DNA of 64,000 nucleotides from Cladocopium goreaui (taxonomy: Eukaryota; Sar; Dinophyceae; Suessiales; Symbiodiniaceae), in assembly GCA_947184155.2 (NCBI GenBank), contig CAMXCT020001757.1:277470-341469 (forward strand), read 5' to 3'. A program made the position numbers and the translations under genes. Position 1 is the stretch's first letter. Each line of letters begins with the position of its first letter. This document shows, in pieces, positions 1 to 10,940 of the stretch. The notes beneath the pieces are model-generated. The model did not search any database, was not told where the DNA came from, and was given only the letters and a program-made list of their open reading frames with translations.

Positions 1-1410
1 TCTGCAAAAGTGTCTCTGTGTAAAAGCGTCTGTGTGTAAAAGTGTTAGTGTGTAAAAGCGTCTGTGTGTAAAAGCTTTTGTGTGCAAAAGTGTTTGTGTG
101 TAAAAGTGTTTGTGTGTAAAGGTGTTTGTGTATGAAAGCGTCTGTGTGTGTGCAAGCAACAGTGTGTAAAAGCTTTTGTGTGCAAAAGTGTCTGTGTGTC
201 AAAGTGTTTGTGTGTAAAAGCGTCTGTGTGTAAAAGCGTCTGTGTGTAAAAGTTAGCTAGGTCCAAGATAGGTGCTAGAGGGCTTAGCGAGATTTCAAGA
301 ATATATGGTACGGTACGGTTGGGAAATGTGTTTTCCCTGGTACGTACGGTTGGTATGGTTGGTTGGTACGGTTGGTACGGTTGGTTGGTGCGGTTGGTAC
401 GGTTGGTACCGTTTGTTGGTACGCTTGAACCGTACCAACCGTACCCAGAAACCGTACCAATGAACCGTACCACCGTACCGTACCAGATTAAGGGGGGGGT
501 CAAGGGGGGGCGTTTTGGATGTACCACTGGTACGGTACGGTGGTACGGTTCATTGGTGCGGTTTCTGGGTACGGTTGGTACGGTCGGTACGGTTGGTAAG
601 CGTACCAAGCGTACCTTACTAAGCGTACCAACCGTACCGACCGTACCGTACCAAGCGTACAAAGCGTACCAACCGCACCGTACCAAGCGTACCAACCGTA
701 CCAAGCCTACCGTACCTGGTTTCTAGGCGGATATCAAGCACCTATCTTGGACCTAGATAATGTAAAAGCGTCTGTGTGTAAACGCGTCTGTGTGTAAAAG
801 CGTCTCTGTGTAAAAGCTTTTGTGTGCAAAAGTGTCTGTGTGTCAAAGTGTTTGTGTGTAAACGCTTCTGTGTGTAAAAGCGTCTCTGTGTAAAAGCGTC
901 TGTGTGTAAAAGTGTTTGTGTGTAAAAGTGTCTGTGTGTAAAGCGTCTATGTGTAAAAGCTTCTGTGTGTAAAAGCTTCTGGGTCTAAAAGCGTCTGCGT
1001 GTAAACGCTTCTGTGTGTAAAAGCTCCTGTGTGTAAAAGGGTCTGGGTGTAAAAGCTTCTGTGTGTAAAAGCGTCTGTGTGTAAAAGTGTCTGTGTGTAA
1101 AAGCGTCTGTGCAAAAGCATCTGTGTGTAAAAGCTTCTGTTTGTAAAAGCTTCTGTGGGTAAAAGCTTTGTGTGTAAAAGCGTCTGTGTAAAAGCAACAG
1201 TGTGTAAAAGCGTCTGTGTGTAAAACTGTCTGTGTGTAAAAGCGCCTGTGTGTAAAAGCGTCTGTGTGTAAAAGTGCCTTGTGTGTAAAAGCGTTTGTGT
1301 GTAAAGTGTCTGTGTGTAAAAGCTTCTGTGTGTAAAAGCTTCTCTGTGTAAGGGGTTCTCTTTGTAAAAGCTTGCTCTGTGTAAAAGCTTTTGTGTGTAA
1401 AAGTGTTTGC
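1..1410. repeat. 15-16-bp minisatellite (TGTGTAAAAGCGTCTG type)
   Basis: Degenerate tandem array of a 15-16-bp unit, roughly GTGTGTAAAAGCGTCTG, with variants in which GCGTCTG becomes GTGTTTG or GCTTCTG. It fills 1-256 and 757-1,410 and is interrupted by a foldback element. The long open frames on the minus strand (repeated HTQTLLHTDAFTH) are products of the repeat, not genes. Confidence 0.9.
257..756. mobile_element. 500-bp foldback element inside the minisatellite
   Basis: A perfect 20-bp inverted repeat bounds the segment: CTAGGTCCAAG... at 257-276 and its reverse complement at 737-756. The interior consists of GGTACGGTTG repeats followed by their reverse complement (GTACCAACCGTACC), twice over, so almost the whole element can fold on itself. 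Minisatellite of the same type continues on both sides, as expected for an insertion. No convincing target duplication is visible and there is no coding capacity, so it would be a non-autonomous foldback or MITE-like element. Confidence 0.65.
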
Positions 1411-2755
1411 AATGCAAACTATTGTTTTGTACTTGTGCTATATTGTCTTGATACTCCTCTTCTCGACTGCCTATAATACATCTTTAATATATTGTTTTGT
1501 AATATGGTGTCTCCATACTAACAAGAAAAGACCCTGCTCCTCTACGCTCTCGGGCCATCCGTCGTCTAGTTTATTAGGGGGCGAAACCTTCAAATTTATT
1601 TCAAATTTGATATTGTATTTTAATTCGTCTTTAAAGGGATCAATTACAAATCAATTTGACCAACCTTGAATTTTCCCAAAGTTGGAAATGGGTACGTTTG
1701 GTAGTAGAGAGAGGGCTTTTTTGGTTTTCTTCGTGCACAGACATTCTTTGGATGCTAATTAATGCTCTCGCTGCAACAGTTTTGCCCAATGAATTTAGTT
1801 CTCTGTGTTGCGCATGAGGCGGCGCCAGTAGCTACTGAAACATTCAAGATGAATCCTGTGGCCGGATGCAGTTGTGCAGGCAAGCTTGCCAGCAGATACA
1901 GCAGATGTCACGGGCACCTCCAAGTCGGGACTCCCAGTGCCAAGCTGGTGGAAATTGTGTGAACATCACTTGGGACAAGTGGCAACTTGTGGAAGAATGG
2001 CAACGCATGAGTGGAATATTGGTGTGGCTGCATTGGACGAAGGAGACGCATCGACTTGGGAATGTTATAGTTATACATTTGTTTTCATCCCAGTGGAGGA
2101 AAATTGCTTAATTAAGTCTTAAGTTTGACACTGGTAAAGCTAGTATATTCGTGTAAAAGGGGTTGTTGAATTGACCAAGAGATGGGGGTACTTACGGAAA
2201 TGGAAAGAAAGCCTTACGAGAGGCTTTTGATAGTGCAATCTGAGGCTCAGGCCAATGTGCCCGGGGGGCACCTCTGTGAAAGGGGAGCGAAAGAGTGTAA
2301 TAGAGCGGAGGGAAAGAGAGGAATAGAAACATATGTGAAATTCGGGGGAGAGAGGATTTTGGAGGATATAGCCAAGGATTTTGATTCTGGAGTCGGATAG
2401 ATGATGGAATGCAAGATGGGATGACAGGATAAGAGAGGGAGAAGAGGTAGCGAGCAGGGTAGGGGCTTTTGATTGGGGAATTGCCTGAGGGGTTTGTAAT
2501 GAAGTGAGCCAATTTTAGAGGGTTGTCATGGAGAATAGATTTGTGATTCAGATCCGTGGGGGAGAATGGGTGTTATAGTTATACCAGTAGTACCGCACAA
2601 GGCGGTGGCGGAAGTTTGAAAAATAGGAAACCCTATAGGAGAGGTTGGTTGTTGTGAATCACGGATGGCAGAGCGAATCCACTGATGGACCGAAAGGTGG
2701 TTGGAGTTTAAACAGTTTGGTTTTTTGGAGCGGTTGCAATGATTGCAGTGGTCAC
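1411..2755. other. No recognisable gene
   Basis: Mixed-composition sequence with only short overlapping frames (under 110 codons) on both strands. None shows exon-like composition or a recognisable motif. Part of it (2,180-2,500) is purine-rich. Confidence 0.5.
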
Positions 2756-3299
2756 CTCACCACAACTGCTGGATGTAGTGTGGTGTAGCGCAGTTGTAGT
2801 TGCAGCTGTAGTGTGGCGTAGTGGAGTTGTAGGTGTAATGTAGTGTAATTAGTGTAGTGTAGTTGCAGTTGCTGTTGCAGTTGCAGCTGTGGTGTGGTGT
2901 AATTAGTGTAGTGTAGTGTAGTCTACTGTAGTGTTGTGTACTGTAGTGTGGTATCGTGTAGTGTAGTCGACTGCAGTGTAGTGTAAAGTGGCGTAGTTGT
3001 ACGGCAACGACATTCAAATATGTGGAGGGCGGGCCAGCCCCCGAGGCCCAGGAGGTAGTATAAAATACCAGTTCGTAAATTTAATGTAGTTACCGTATGT
3101 TTCAATGAATTGGATTCCGTATATTTAAATTGCCGGGCGGACCAAGGAAAACCTTCTCGGAGGTAGTCTTGAATACTTGCTCATGTATTTGGAAATCCGT
3201 ATGTTTAAATGTAGTTACCGTAGTTGTAGTTTAGTGTAGTGTAGTGCAATGCAACGTAGCGCAGTGCAATGTAGTGGTAGTTGCAGTGGCAGTGGCAGT
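2756..3299. repeat. Degenerate GTAGT/TGCAGTTG short-repeat tract
   Basis: Loose pentamer-like repeats (GTAGTGTAGT, GTTGCAGTTGTAG) with one more complex island at about 3,005-3,215. It grades into the trinucleotide array that follows. No gene seen. Confidence 0.7.
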
Positions 3300-3528
3300 T
3301 TTAGCAGTAGTAGTAGTAGTAGTAGTTGTTGTTGTTGTAGTTGTAGTTGTAGTTGCAGTTGTAGTTGTAGTTGTAGTAGTTGTAGTAGTTGTAGTAGTAG
3401 TAGCAGTAGTAGTAGTAGTGGTAGTGGTAGTGGTAGTAGTAGTAGTATTGGTAGTAATGGTAGTAGTAGTGGTAGTAGTGGTAGTAGTGGTATTGGTAGT
3501 AGTGGTAGGAGTGGTATTGGTGGTAGTG

Positions 3529-3571
<43 letters not shown>

Positions 3572-3690
3572 TGGTAGTAGTGGTAGTAGTAGTACTACTA
3601 CCACTACTACCACTACTACTACTACTACTTCTACTACTACTACTACTACTACTTCTACTACTTCTACTTTTTCTACTACTACTACTACTA
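3300..3690. repeat. (GTA)n array followed by inverted (CTA)n
   Basis: About 290 bp of interrupted GTA/GTT triplets turn at about 3,590 into about 95 bp of CTA/CTT triplets. This forms an inverted repeat able to fold into a long hairpin. Open frames of poly-Val, poly-Ser or poly-Leu across it are artefacts of the triplet period. Confidence 0.9.
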
Positions 3691-4436
3691 GTACTAAGTA
3701 GTACTAAGTAGTACTAAGTAGTCCTAAGTAGTCCTAAGTAGTACTAAGTAGTCCTAAGCAGTCCTAAGCAGTCCTAAGGAGTCCTGAGTAGTCCTGAGTA
3801 GTCCTAAGTAGTACTAAGTAGTACGAAGTAGCCCTAAGTAGTCCTAAGTAGTACTAAGTAGTACTAAGTAGTACTAAGTAGTACTAGGTAGTAATAAGTA
3901 GTACTAATTAGTACCAAGTAGTAGTAAGTAGAACTGAGTAGTACTAAGTAGTACTAAGTAGTACTAAGTAGCACTAAGTAGTACAAAGTAGTACTAAGTA
4001 GTTTTAAGTAGTACTTAGTAGTACTAAGTAGTACTAAGTAGTACTAAGTAGTCCTAAGTAGTAATAAATAGCCCCAAGTAGTCCTAAGTAGTCCTAAGTA
4101 GTCCTAAGTAGTCCTAAGCAGTACTAAGTAGTACTAAGTAGTACTAAGTAGTACTAAGTAGTACTTAGTAGTACTAAGTAGTACTAAGTAGTCCTAAGTA
4201 GTCCTAAGTAGTCCTAAGTAGTACTAAGTAGTACTAAGTAGTACTAAGTAGTACTAAGTAGTACTAAGTAGTACTAAGTAGTACTAAGTAGTACTAAGTA
4301 GTCCTAAGTAGTCCTAAGTAGTAATAAATAGTACTAAGTAGTCCCAAGTAGTCCTAAGTAGTCCTAAGCAGTCCAAAGTAGTACTAAGTAGTACTAAGTA
4401 GTGCTAAGTAGTACTAAGTAGTACTAGTAGTATTAG
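3686..4436. repeat. 10-bp tandem array GTACTAAGTA (about 74 units)
   Basis: Near-continuous array of the 10-mer GTACTAAGTA, with variants GTCCTAAGTA, GTAATAAGTA and GTCCTAAGCA. The unit shares the word TACTAAGTA with the subterminal arrays at 10.7-10.9 kb and 40.15-40.47 kb. Confidence 0.92.
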
Positions 4437-4442
4437 TGTAAT

Positions 4443-5729
4443 TTAGTATGAGTGTAATTTAGTAGTAGTAGTAGTAGTTGTTGTTGTTGTAGTAGTAGTA
4501 GTCGTAGTAGTGTAGTAGCGGCCTTTTCTTCTTTTTCCTCGACCTTTTCCTTTCCTTGATCTGAAGAGCCTTCGTCCTCCTCTGCCTTTTCCTTTTCCTT
4601 TTCTCTTTCCTTTACCTTTGCCTCGTTTGGTCTGTCTTCCTTGGAACCTTCTCTGATACCATGTGTAGTCAGCGGCATCATAAACCCAGAAAACCTCTTC
4701 TAAAGCATCCAGGAATCCTTCTGCGCCGTCTTCATCATCGTCGGCCCAATAGCCGTCGGTTCCTTCTAATTCTCCTTCTTCCAGAACGAAGAAAGATCTT
4801 CTCTGTCCAATGCCAGAGGGTTGCATCATAGGATTGTCTACTGCTGTTTTTGTCGTGCAAAACATTTCCAAGAAAAGATCTCTGAGTTCTTGCACATTGT
4901 ACTGGTCAAGTGTTCGTCCACGATATGTCATGATACTTGTGAGTGCGTTTCTCTGATCTTGCGTCCAATCTGCTAGACTTACAAAGATCAATGCTAGCAA
5001 GTTGCCATCTAAGGGGAATGCCATTCTCTGTTGTTGTCATCTGTTTTCATTGAGTTGTCTGAATGCTATCAAAGCATGTTCATCTGTCCATGGTACATTG
5101 ACATGTGGTTCTTGTCCTGGTGTTGCTGCTGCAAGGCCTGCAAGTTCAGCTTGATGTGCTTCATGATCTTGACGACATTGTGCAACGAATGCAATTGCAT
5201 CTGGACTCGGAATCAACAAATCTGGTAGAAGATCCATCCAAGACTCAATAAGTCTGTTTCCAGTCAGTTGAAATCTAGTCATCCATTTTTGTAGATCCAT
5301 GGTTTCTCTGTTGTACTTCATGAACTGCATGAAACGGTATAAGAACACGCTCTGGGCACCTTTCATTAAATGGGGTCGCAAGAATCTTTTGAAATAGTTG
5401 ACATCATCGTTGGGATCCCTTACCGGTAGCATTTCTCGATCCAGTAATCTCTTGTACTGTTGCGCTTCACCTTCTAATCTCTTCCTCAACGCAGGTCCAC
5501 GGTTTTCCGGTTCCAGCTCTGTGATGTCACACCAGTCATCGATTGCATCTTCAAATGCAAAGAAACTGGTTCTCCCGTCATATGCAGGGGCTACCTTCGT
5601 GGTCATCTGCTGCGTCATATGGATTGAGAGTTGTTGGAGTGCTCTTCTCATTGCATAAGAGTCACATTGATTCCATCCATCTGCATCGACAATGTCGAAG
5701 TCATCATCATCACAGCCATGGCGTGCCAT
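4443..5729 (-). pseudogene. Copia-like retrotransposon Gag with one in-frame stop
   Basis: Read on the minus strand from the ATG at 5,729 (MARHGCDDDDFD...), the frame stays open for about 230 codons and meets a single TGA at 5,037-5,039. It then continues in the same frame (MAFPLDGNLLALIFVSLADW) for about 195 codons. Visible features are a helical Gag-like body (GRTSFFAFEDAIDDWCDI; YFKRFLRPHLMKGAQSVFLY; MDLQKWMTRFQLTGNRLIE), an acidic stretch, and a basic KRGKGKGKRKGKGKGRGGRR tail in place of a CCHC knuckle. From memory this matches the Gag of Ty1/copia-like elements common in Symbiodiniaceae. The tail runs directly into TAC triplets (poly-Thr), so protease, integrase and reverse transcriptase are absent. 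It is a truncated, nonsense-bearing remnant; TGA readthrough is possible but unsupported. Confidence 0.75.
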
Positions 5730-5763
5730 ATCGGGCTCTGCCTGGAGCTCGCCTTCAATGAAA

Positions 5764-5786
5764 AGGATCACAGCCCCGCTACCACT
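5764..5786 (-). other. Possible primer-binding site upstream of Gag
   Basis: On the minus strand the bases just upstream of the Gag ATG read TGGTAGCGGGGCTG. This resembles the TGGTATCAGAGC of initiator-tRNA-Met primer sites used by many copia elements, with mismatches. Sequence above it (5,787-6,000) could hold LTR remnant, but no LTR ends were delimited. Weak evidence. Confidence 0.25.
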
Positions 5787-6019
5787 TGAAAAGGGGCACT
5801 AGCGTCTAGGTTAGATCAGCTAGAGCGTCTTCCCAAGACAGCTTCACACCTTCTATACTCGGCCAATAGCCAGTCGGTCCGATGTCCACAGGATTATTCT
5901 ATATTTCTCTTGAGCCTTGACAGCGTATGTAAATGTGCTCATTCATGCTATATCCACATAGGATCCAAGCTTAAACAAAAACATGGGGGGATGTTGTGGG
6001 GAGGGGCGTAATAACGTTC

Positions 6020-6255
6020 CTTGCGCTTGCACCCATGTTTCATGCTACGCTATGAGATCTTCTCTTGCACTTGCACCCACGTTTCATGTTACGCTATGAG
6101 ATCTTCTCTTGCACTTGCACCCACGTTTCATGCTACGCTATGAGATCGCACTTGTACCCACGTTTCATGCTACGCTATGAGATCTTCTCTTGCACTTGCA
6201 CGCAACGCTATGAGACGTTTCATGCTACGCTATGAGATCTTCTCTTGCACTTGCA
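6020..6255. repeat. 44-bp tandem repeat (about 5 copies)
   Basis: Units contain CTTGCACCCACGTTTCATG followed by CTACGCTATGAGATCTTCT. Starts at 6,026, 6,070 and 6,114 give a 44-bp period; later copies are shortened. Confidence 0.85.
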
Positions 6256-6599
6256 CTCAGAACAAGAGATCCAAAGGATCGACCTGTGGCCAAGCACTTG
6301 TTCGACACTGTCAAAAGTTTCATGTTCAGACACAACTGTGGACGCCAACTCTGGAGTCAGCTTGTCGAGTTGGCGAAAGAAAACGGTTGAAATATATTTT
6401 TTTACAGATGACCTTCAAAATACATGGAAAAACACAATCAAAATAGAAAAAAGGGTGTGCCGTCTCGCGCCTGCCATGCGAATTTCAAATAGAAACTTTG
6501 ACACCAGAGGCAAAAATGCTGTAAATACCACGATTTGTCTTCAGCGCCGCTGAAAAAAAGGTGCGTTTTCCCTGGGGTCGCTAACCACGCCGTAGCCTT
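6256..6599. other. No gene seen
   Basis: Unique-looking sequence between two tandem arrays. Short frames only, none convincing. Confidence 0.5.
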
Positions 6600-6935
6600 G
6601 TTTTGAGTGCTCCCTTCATGCGCAAAATCGTGCTTTTTGGTGTTTTCCTCGTGCAAAAAAGAATTGTGCTCTAGATCGTGCTTTTTGGTTCTCTCTCTTG
6701 TGCACAAAAGCGTGCTTTTTGGTACACTCCCTCGTGCCCAAAATCGTGCTTTCTGGCGCCTTCCTTTGTGCCAAAAATCGAGTTTCAAAAAACTCGTGCT
6801 TTTTTGCTGCTCTCTCTCCCTCGTGCCAAAGCTCGTGCTTGTTGGTGCTCCCCCTTATGCCAAGACTTGTGCTCTAGACTCTAGATCGTGCTTTTTGTCG
6901 CTCCCTTTCGTGCAAAAAATTGTGGTCTAGATCTT
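6600..6935. repeat. Degenerate TCGTGCTTTTTGG repeat
   Basis: About nine degenerate units of roughly 37-40 bp, each carrying 'AAATCGTGCTTTTTGG' and 'CTCCCTCGTGC'. Confidence 0.8.
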
Positions 6936-6968
6936 GCTCGCTTTCACAAGCATTAGGCTTGACTCAAA

Positions 6969-7039
6969 AGATGATGATGATGATGATGATGATCATGATG
7001 ATGATGCTGATGATGATGATGATGTTGAGAATGATGATG

Positions 7040-7071
<32 letters not shown>

Positions 7072-7200
7072 GATGATGAGGATGAGAATGATGATGATGA
7101 TGCTGATGATGATGATGTTGAGAATGATGATGATGATGATGGTGGTGATGATGATGATGAGAATGATGATGATGGTGATGATGATGATGATGAAGATTAG
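6969..7200. repeat. (GAT)n microsatellite
   Basis: About 230 bp of GAT triplets with scattered GCT, GTT and GAGAAT interruptions. The poly-Asp, poly-Met and poly-His frames are triplet artefacts. Confidence 0.92.
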
Positions 7201-7316
7201 GAGGAGGATGAGGCCCAGGAGGAGGAGGATGAGGAGGAGGATTATGCTGATGATGTGCTGGGGTCGTGTTGAACCCCGGCATTTGTTGTTGTTGTTGCTG
7301 TTGTGGATGTGTTTTT

Positions 7317-7416
7317 CCCAAAAGCATCTTCGATGCTTGGGTTCTCGTTTAGTTGTTTAACCGGGTGGGGAAGCGAGCTGGTTTGAACGGTGGTGTGCGG
7401 ACGGCGTGGGCGCAAC
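7317..7416 (+). repeat. Leader module of a composite repeat (copy 1)
   Basis: About 100 bp beginning CCCAAAAGCATCTTCGATGC, able to form a hairpin of CCCAA..GCATC with GATGC-TTGGG, then GTTCTCGTTTAGTTG...GAGCTGGTTTGAACGG. The same module begins at 40,665 and 45,760, always followed by purine GGAAAGGAAG sequence. Confidence 0.8.
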
Positions 7417-7655
7417 GGAAAGGAAGGGAAAGGAAAGGAAAGGAAGGGAAAGGAAGGGAAAGGAAGGGAAAGGAAGGGAAAGGAAGGGAAAGGAAGGGAA
7501 AGGAAGGGAAAGGAAGGGAAAGGATGGGAAAGGATGGGAAAGGAAGGAAAAAGGAAGGGAAAGGAAGGAAAAAGGAAGGGAAAGGAAGGGAAAGAAAGGA
7601 AGGGAAAGGAAGGGAAAGGAAGGGAAAGGAAGGGAAAGGAAGGGAAAGGAATGAG
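7417..7655. repeat. Polypurine array (GGGAAAGGAA)n
   Basis: About 240 bp with all purines on the plus strand, 10-11-bp period. Related arrays are at 45,410-45,520, 45,856-45,990 and 61,000-61,230. Confidence 0.92.
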
Positions 7656-9130
7656 TGGGAAAAGAAGCCGCTGGAGATCAGCGAGCTCGGCTGCGCGGAC
7701 GGCTGCGGACGGAAAATGGGTGGAGAATATGCGCGGACGGCTGCGGACGGCATGGGTGCAAGGGAGTGGCTGGAAATGGGTGAAGAGAAGAAGCCGCTGG
7801 AGATGAGCGAGCTTGGCTGCGCGGACGGCTGCAGACAGCAAATGGGTGCGGAGAATTGCGCGGACGGCTGCGGACGGCGTGGGTGCAAGAGAGTCGCTGG
7901 AAATGGGTGGGGAGAAGAAGCCGCTGGGGATGAGCGAGCTTATCTGCGCGGACGGCTGCGGACGGGAAATGGGTGCGGAGAATTGCGCGGACGGCTGCGG
8001 ACGGCGTGGGTGCAAAGAAGTGGCTGGAAATGGGTGGGGAGTAGACGCTGGTGATGAGCGAGCTTGGCTGCGCGGACGGCTGCGGACGGCAAATGGGTGC
8101 GGAGAATTGCGCGGACGGCTGCGGACGGCGTGGGTGCAAGGGAGTGGCTGGAAATGGGTGGAGAAGAAGTCGCTGGTGATGAGCGAGCTTGGCTGCGCGG
8201 ACGGCTGCGGACGGGAAATGGGTTCGGAGAATTGCGCGGACGGCTGCGGACGGCGTGGGTGTCAGGGAGTGACTGGAAATGGGTGGGAAGAAGAAGCGGC
8301 TGCTGATGTGCGAGCTTGGCTGCGCGGACGGCTGCGGACGGCAAATGGCTGCGGAGAATTGCGCGGACGCCTGCGGACGGCTGCGGACGGCGTGGGTGCA
8401 AGGGAGTGGCTGGAAATGGGTGGGGAGAAGAAGCCGCTAGTGATGAGCGAGCTTCGCTGAGCGGACGGCTGCGGACGGGAAATGGGTGCGGTGAAGTGCG
8501 CGGACGGCTGCGGACGGCACGGAGTGGCTGGAAATATTTGGAAATGGGTGGGGAGTAGACGCCGATGGAGATCAGCGAGCTTGGCTGCGCGGACGGCTGC
8601 GGACGGGAAATGGCTGCGGAGAATTGCGCGGACGGGTGCGGACGGCGTGGGTGCCAGGGAGTGGCCGGAAATGGGTGGGGAGAAGAAGCCGCTGGAGATG
8701 AGCGAGCTTGGCTGCGCGGACGGCTGCAGACAGCAAATGGGTTCGGAGAATTGTGCGGACGGCTGCGGACGGCGTGGGTGCAAGGGAGTGGCTCGAAATG
8801 GGTGGGGAGAAGAAGCCGCTTGGGATGAGCGAGCTGACGGCTGCGGAGGGGAAATGGGGTCGTGCAAGGGAGTGGCTGGAAATGGGTGGGGAGAAGAAGC
8901 CGCTGGGGATGAGCGAGCTTGGCTGCGCGGACGGCTGCGGACGGGAAATGGGTGCGGAGAATTGCGCGGACGGCTGCGGACGGCGTGGGACGTCATCGGA
9001 CGGCGTGGGTGCAAGGAGTGGCTGGAATCGGGTAGGGAGAAGAAGCCGCTGGGGATGAGTGAGCTTGGCTGCGCAGAAGGCTCCGGACGGCGTGGTTGCA
9101 AGGGAGCGGCTGGAAATGGGTGGGGAGAAC
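7656..9130. repeat. 126-bp GC-rich satellite (about 12 copies)
   Basis: Tandem units of about 126 bp carrying GAAGCCGCTGG, GATGAGCGAGCTTGG, GCGCGGACGGCTGCGG, AATGGGTGCGGAG and AGTGGCTGGAAATGGG. The element GCGGACGGCTGCGGACGG occurs twice per unit. A shorter array of the same family lies at 46,000-46,610. The long open frames (ARTAADGKWVRR and HPRRPQPSAQ types) come from the repeat period and are not proposed as genes. Confidence 0.92.
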
Positions 9131-9234
9131 GAGCATGGAAAATGGTTGCTTGTCGGCTGGCTATGTGCGCATATAGGTTAACCGATATAATAGATGCAAG
9201 GGGGTGGGGCCAGGGAATGGGTGGAGACATGGGG

Positions 9235-9261
9235 TACTTGGATGACCGGCTTGGTTGCTAT
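9235..9261 (+). repeat. Left 27-bp terminal inverted repeat
   Basis: Begins TACTTGGATGACCGGC and is the exact reverse complement of 40,557-40,583. It abuts G-rich satellite-derived sequence on its outer side. Confidence 0.75.
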
Positions 9262-9287
9262 CTAGATGGTGCTACTTAAGCTATATT

Positions 9288-10481
9288 TTAGGTAAACCCA
9301 AAGGGCTTCGTCTATAGGAACCAGATCTGAGGCTAAGAGCCTTACATAAACCAAAGACGTAAAGAACCAACATAAAACAACGTAAACGCAACATAAAAGC
9401 AAACACAAGTGAATCATAAACACATCGGAAACTCATCATAAACAGAACGCAAGTGAATCCACAATAAAACATAAAACGACTCATCAACAAAACACAAATG
9501 AATCCACAAACCATTCTGGCAGTCATGTGTCCCAACTGTCGCGCACGTGTTTCCATCTTCTCTGGAGGTGAGCGGAGTTATGTGACACAATGTTTGCTCT
9601 GTGTTTCACTTGTGTTTGAAATACGTTTTGTTTGCGCAGCACTTGCGTCAGGCAAAAGTCTAAGATCTTATTCTGGGAAAATAAGATCTTAGGATTTTGA
9701 CATACATAAAAAAAATACAAGCGAAACACAAACAAAACATAAACAAAACACAAATGTAGCATAATTTTGTTTATGTTTTTTTGTGTTCTGTTTATGTTTT
9801 GGTTTATGTTTTGTTTGTGTTTTTTGTGTCAATTATTTGCGTAAGGCCTTATTTTTTATGTTTTTTTTGTGTTTTTTTTGCAAACAAGCATAAAGAAACA
9901 CAAAAAAACATAAAAAAAAATAAGGCCATACGCAAATCATCGACAAAAAAACAAATCAAACATAAACAAAAAATAAACCAAAACAGAAACAAAACACAAA
10001 AAAACATAAACACGTTTATGCTACATTTGTGTTTTGTTTATTTTGTTTGTGTTTCGCTTGTGTTTTTTTATGTATGTCAAAATCCTAAGATCTTATTTTC
10101 CCAGAATAAGATCTTAGACTTTTGCCTGACGCAAGTGCTGTGCAAACAAAACGTATGTCAGACATATGTGAAACATGTGGGAGACATCAGTTTCACATTG
10201 GCTGCAGGTTTGTACCAGGTTTGGATTTCAAATTGGCAACTGCTTGACACAGGGGGGACGGCCAACTCATGTTTCACATATGTTGCAAATTTCACACACA
10301 TGTTTTGCTTTATGTGTCACTTATGTTTCAATTATATTCCATTTATGTTTCGTTTGCGTTCCACATATGTTTCGTTTATGTTTCACATATGTTTTTACTT
10401 ACGCCTAGACATAGTTTATGTTTACGTCATGCCCCGTCCACCCTCTATAGAAACCATCCCTGGAGCCCCTTTGGATCAAGC
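9288..10481. mobile_element. 1.2-kb foldback element with 11-bp target duplication
   Basis: The direct repeat TAAGCTATATT lies at 9,277-9,287 and 10,482-10,492. The enclosed AT-rich DNA is a giant imperfect palindrome centred near 9,890. For example, GTCTAAGATCTTATTCTGGG at about 9,658 is mirrored near 10,100, and TAAGGCCTTATTTTT... at 9,842 is mirrored near 9,920. Long arms with a 9-11-bp duplication are typical of Mutator-like foldback elements. It has no coding capacity and would be non-autonomous. It sits in the left subterminal region of the giant element. Confidence 0.7.
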
Positions 10482-10492
10482 TAAGCTATATT

Positions 10493-10940
10493 ATAAGTTG
10501 CTCACTAACATGTTCTAACCTAAGTTATATATTGGGTTAACATATGTTAAGTTCACCGGGCTTACTTACTATGTTGACGCTCTTGTGCTATGTAGATAGT
10601 ATGTTGGCTATTTAGTTGCGGCCTACTTAGACAACTTTTTGGTAAGTTCGCCATGTTAACTTAGAGTACTTACTAAACACATAGCCTACATACATATCTT
10701 GACTATTTAAGTTAACAAGTTAAATATTTAACTTACTAAGTACGCGGGGGCCTACTTACTAAGTACGCGGGGGCCTACTTACTAAGTATGCCGGGGGCCT
10801 ACTTACTAAGTACGCCGGGGCCTACTTACTAAGTACGCCGGGGCCTACTTACTAAGTATGCCGGGGCCTACTTACTAAGTACGCAGGGGCCTATTACTAA
10901 GTACGCCAGGACCTACTTACTAAGTACGCAGGGGCCTTGT
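10493..10940. repeat. Left subterminal repeats; 23-bp array of TACTTACTAAGTACGCCGG
   Basis: From 10,493 to about 10,730 there are scattered AACTTAG/GTTAACTT words. From about 10,730 to 10,940 there are about nine tandem 23-bp units, GGGGCCTACTTACTAAGTAC plus GC(C)G. The reverse complement of the right-hand array (40.15-40.47 kb) contains the same AAGTACGCCGGGGCCTACTTA. Confidence 0.85.

Noticed and set aside
1-1410. CRISPR-like or telomere-like array
   Set aside because: No unique spacers and the unit is not a telomere repeat; irregular minisatellite with a eukaryotic context.
45-1417. Long minus-strand open frames (219, 189, 156 aa)
   Set aside because: They are translations of the 15-16-bp minisatellite; codons follow the repeat period and no start context or domain is present.
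3215-3711. Poly-Val, poly-Ser and poly-Leu proteins
   Set aside because: Artefacts of interrupted GTA/CTA triplets, open in several frames at once.
6920-7360. Poly-Asp / poly-Met / poly-His proteins
   Set aside because: Frames of the (GAT)n array.
7242-9279. Up to 322-aa frames on both strands over the GC-rich satellite
   Set aside because: The 126-bp unit is a multiple of three and lacks stops in several frames; overlapping frames on both strands show no selection for one.
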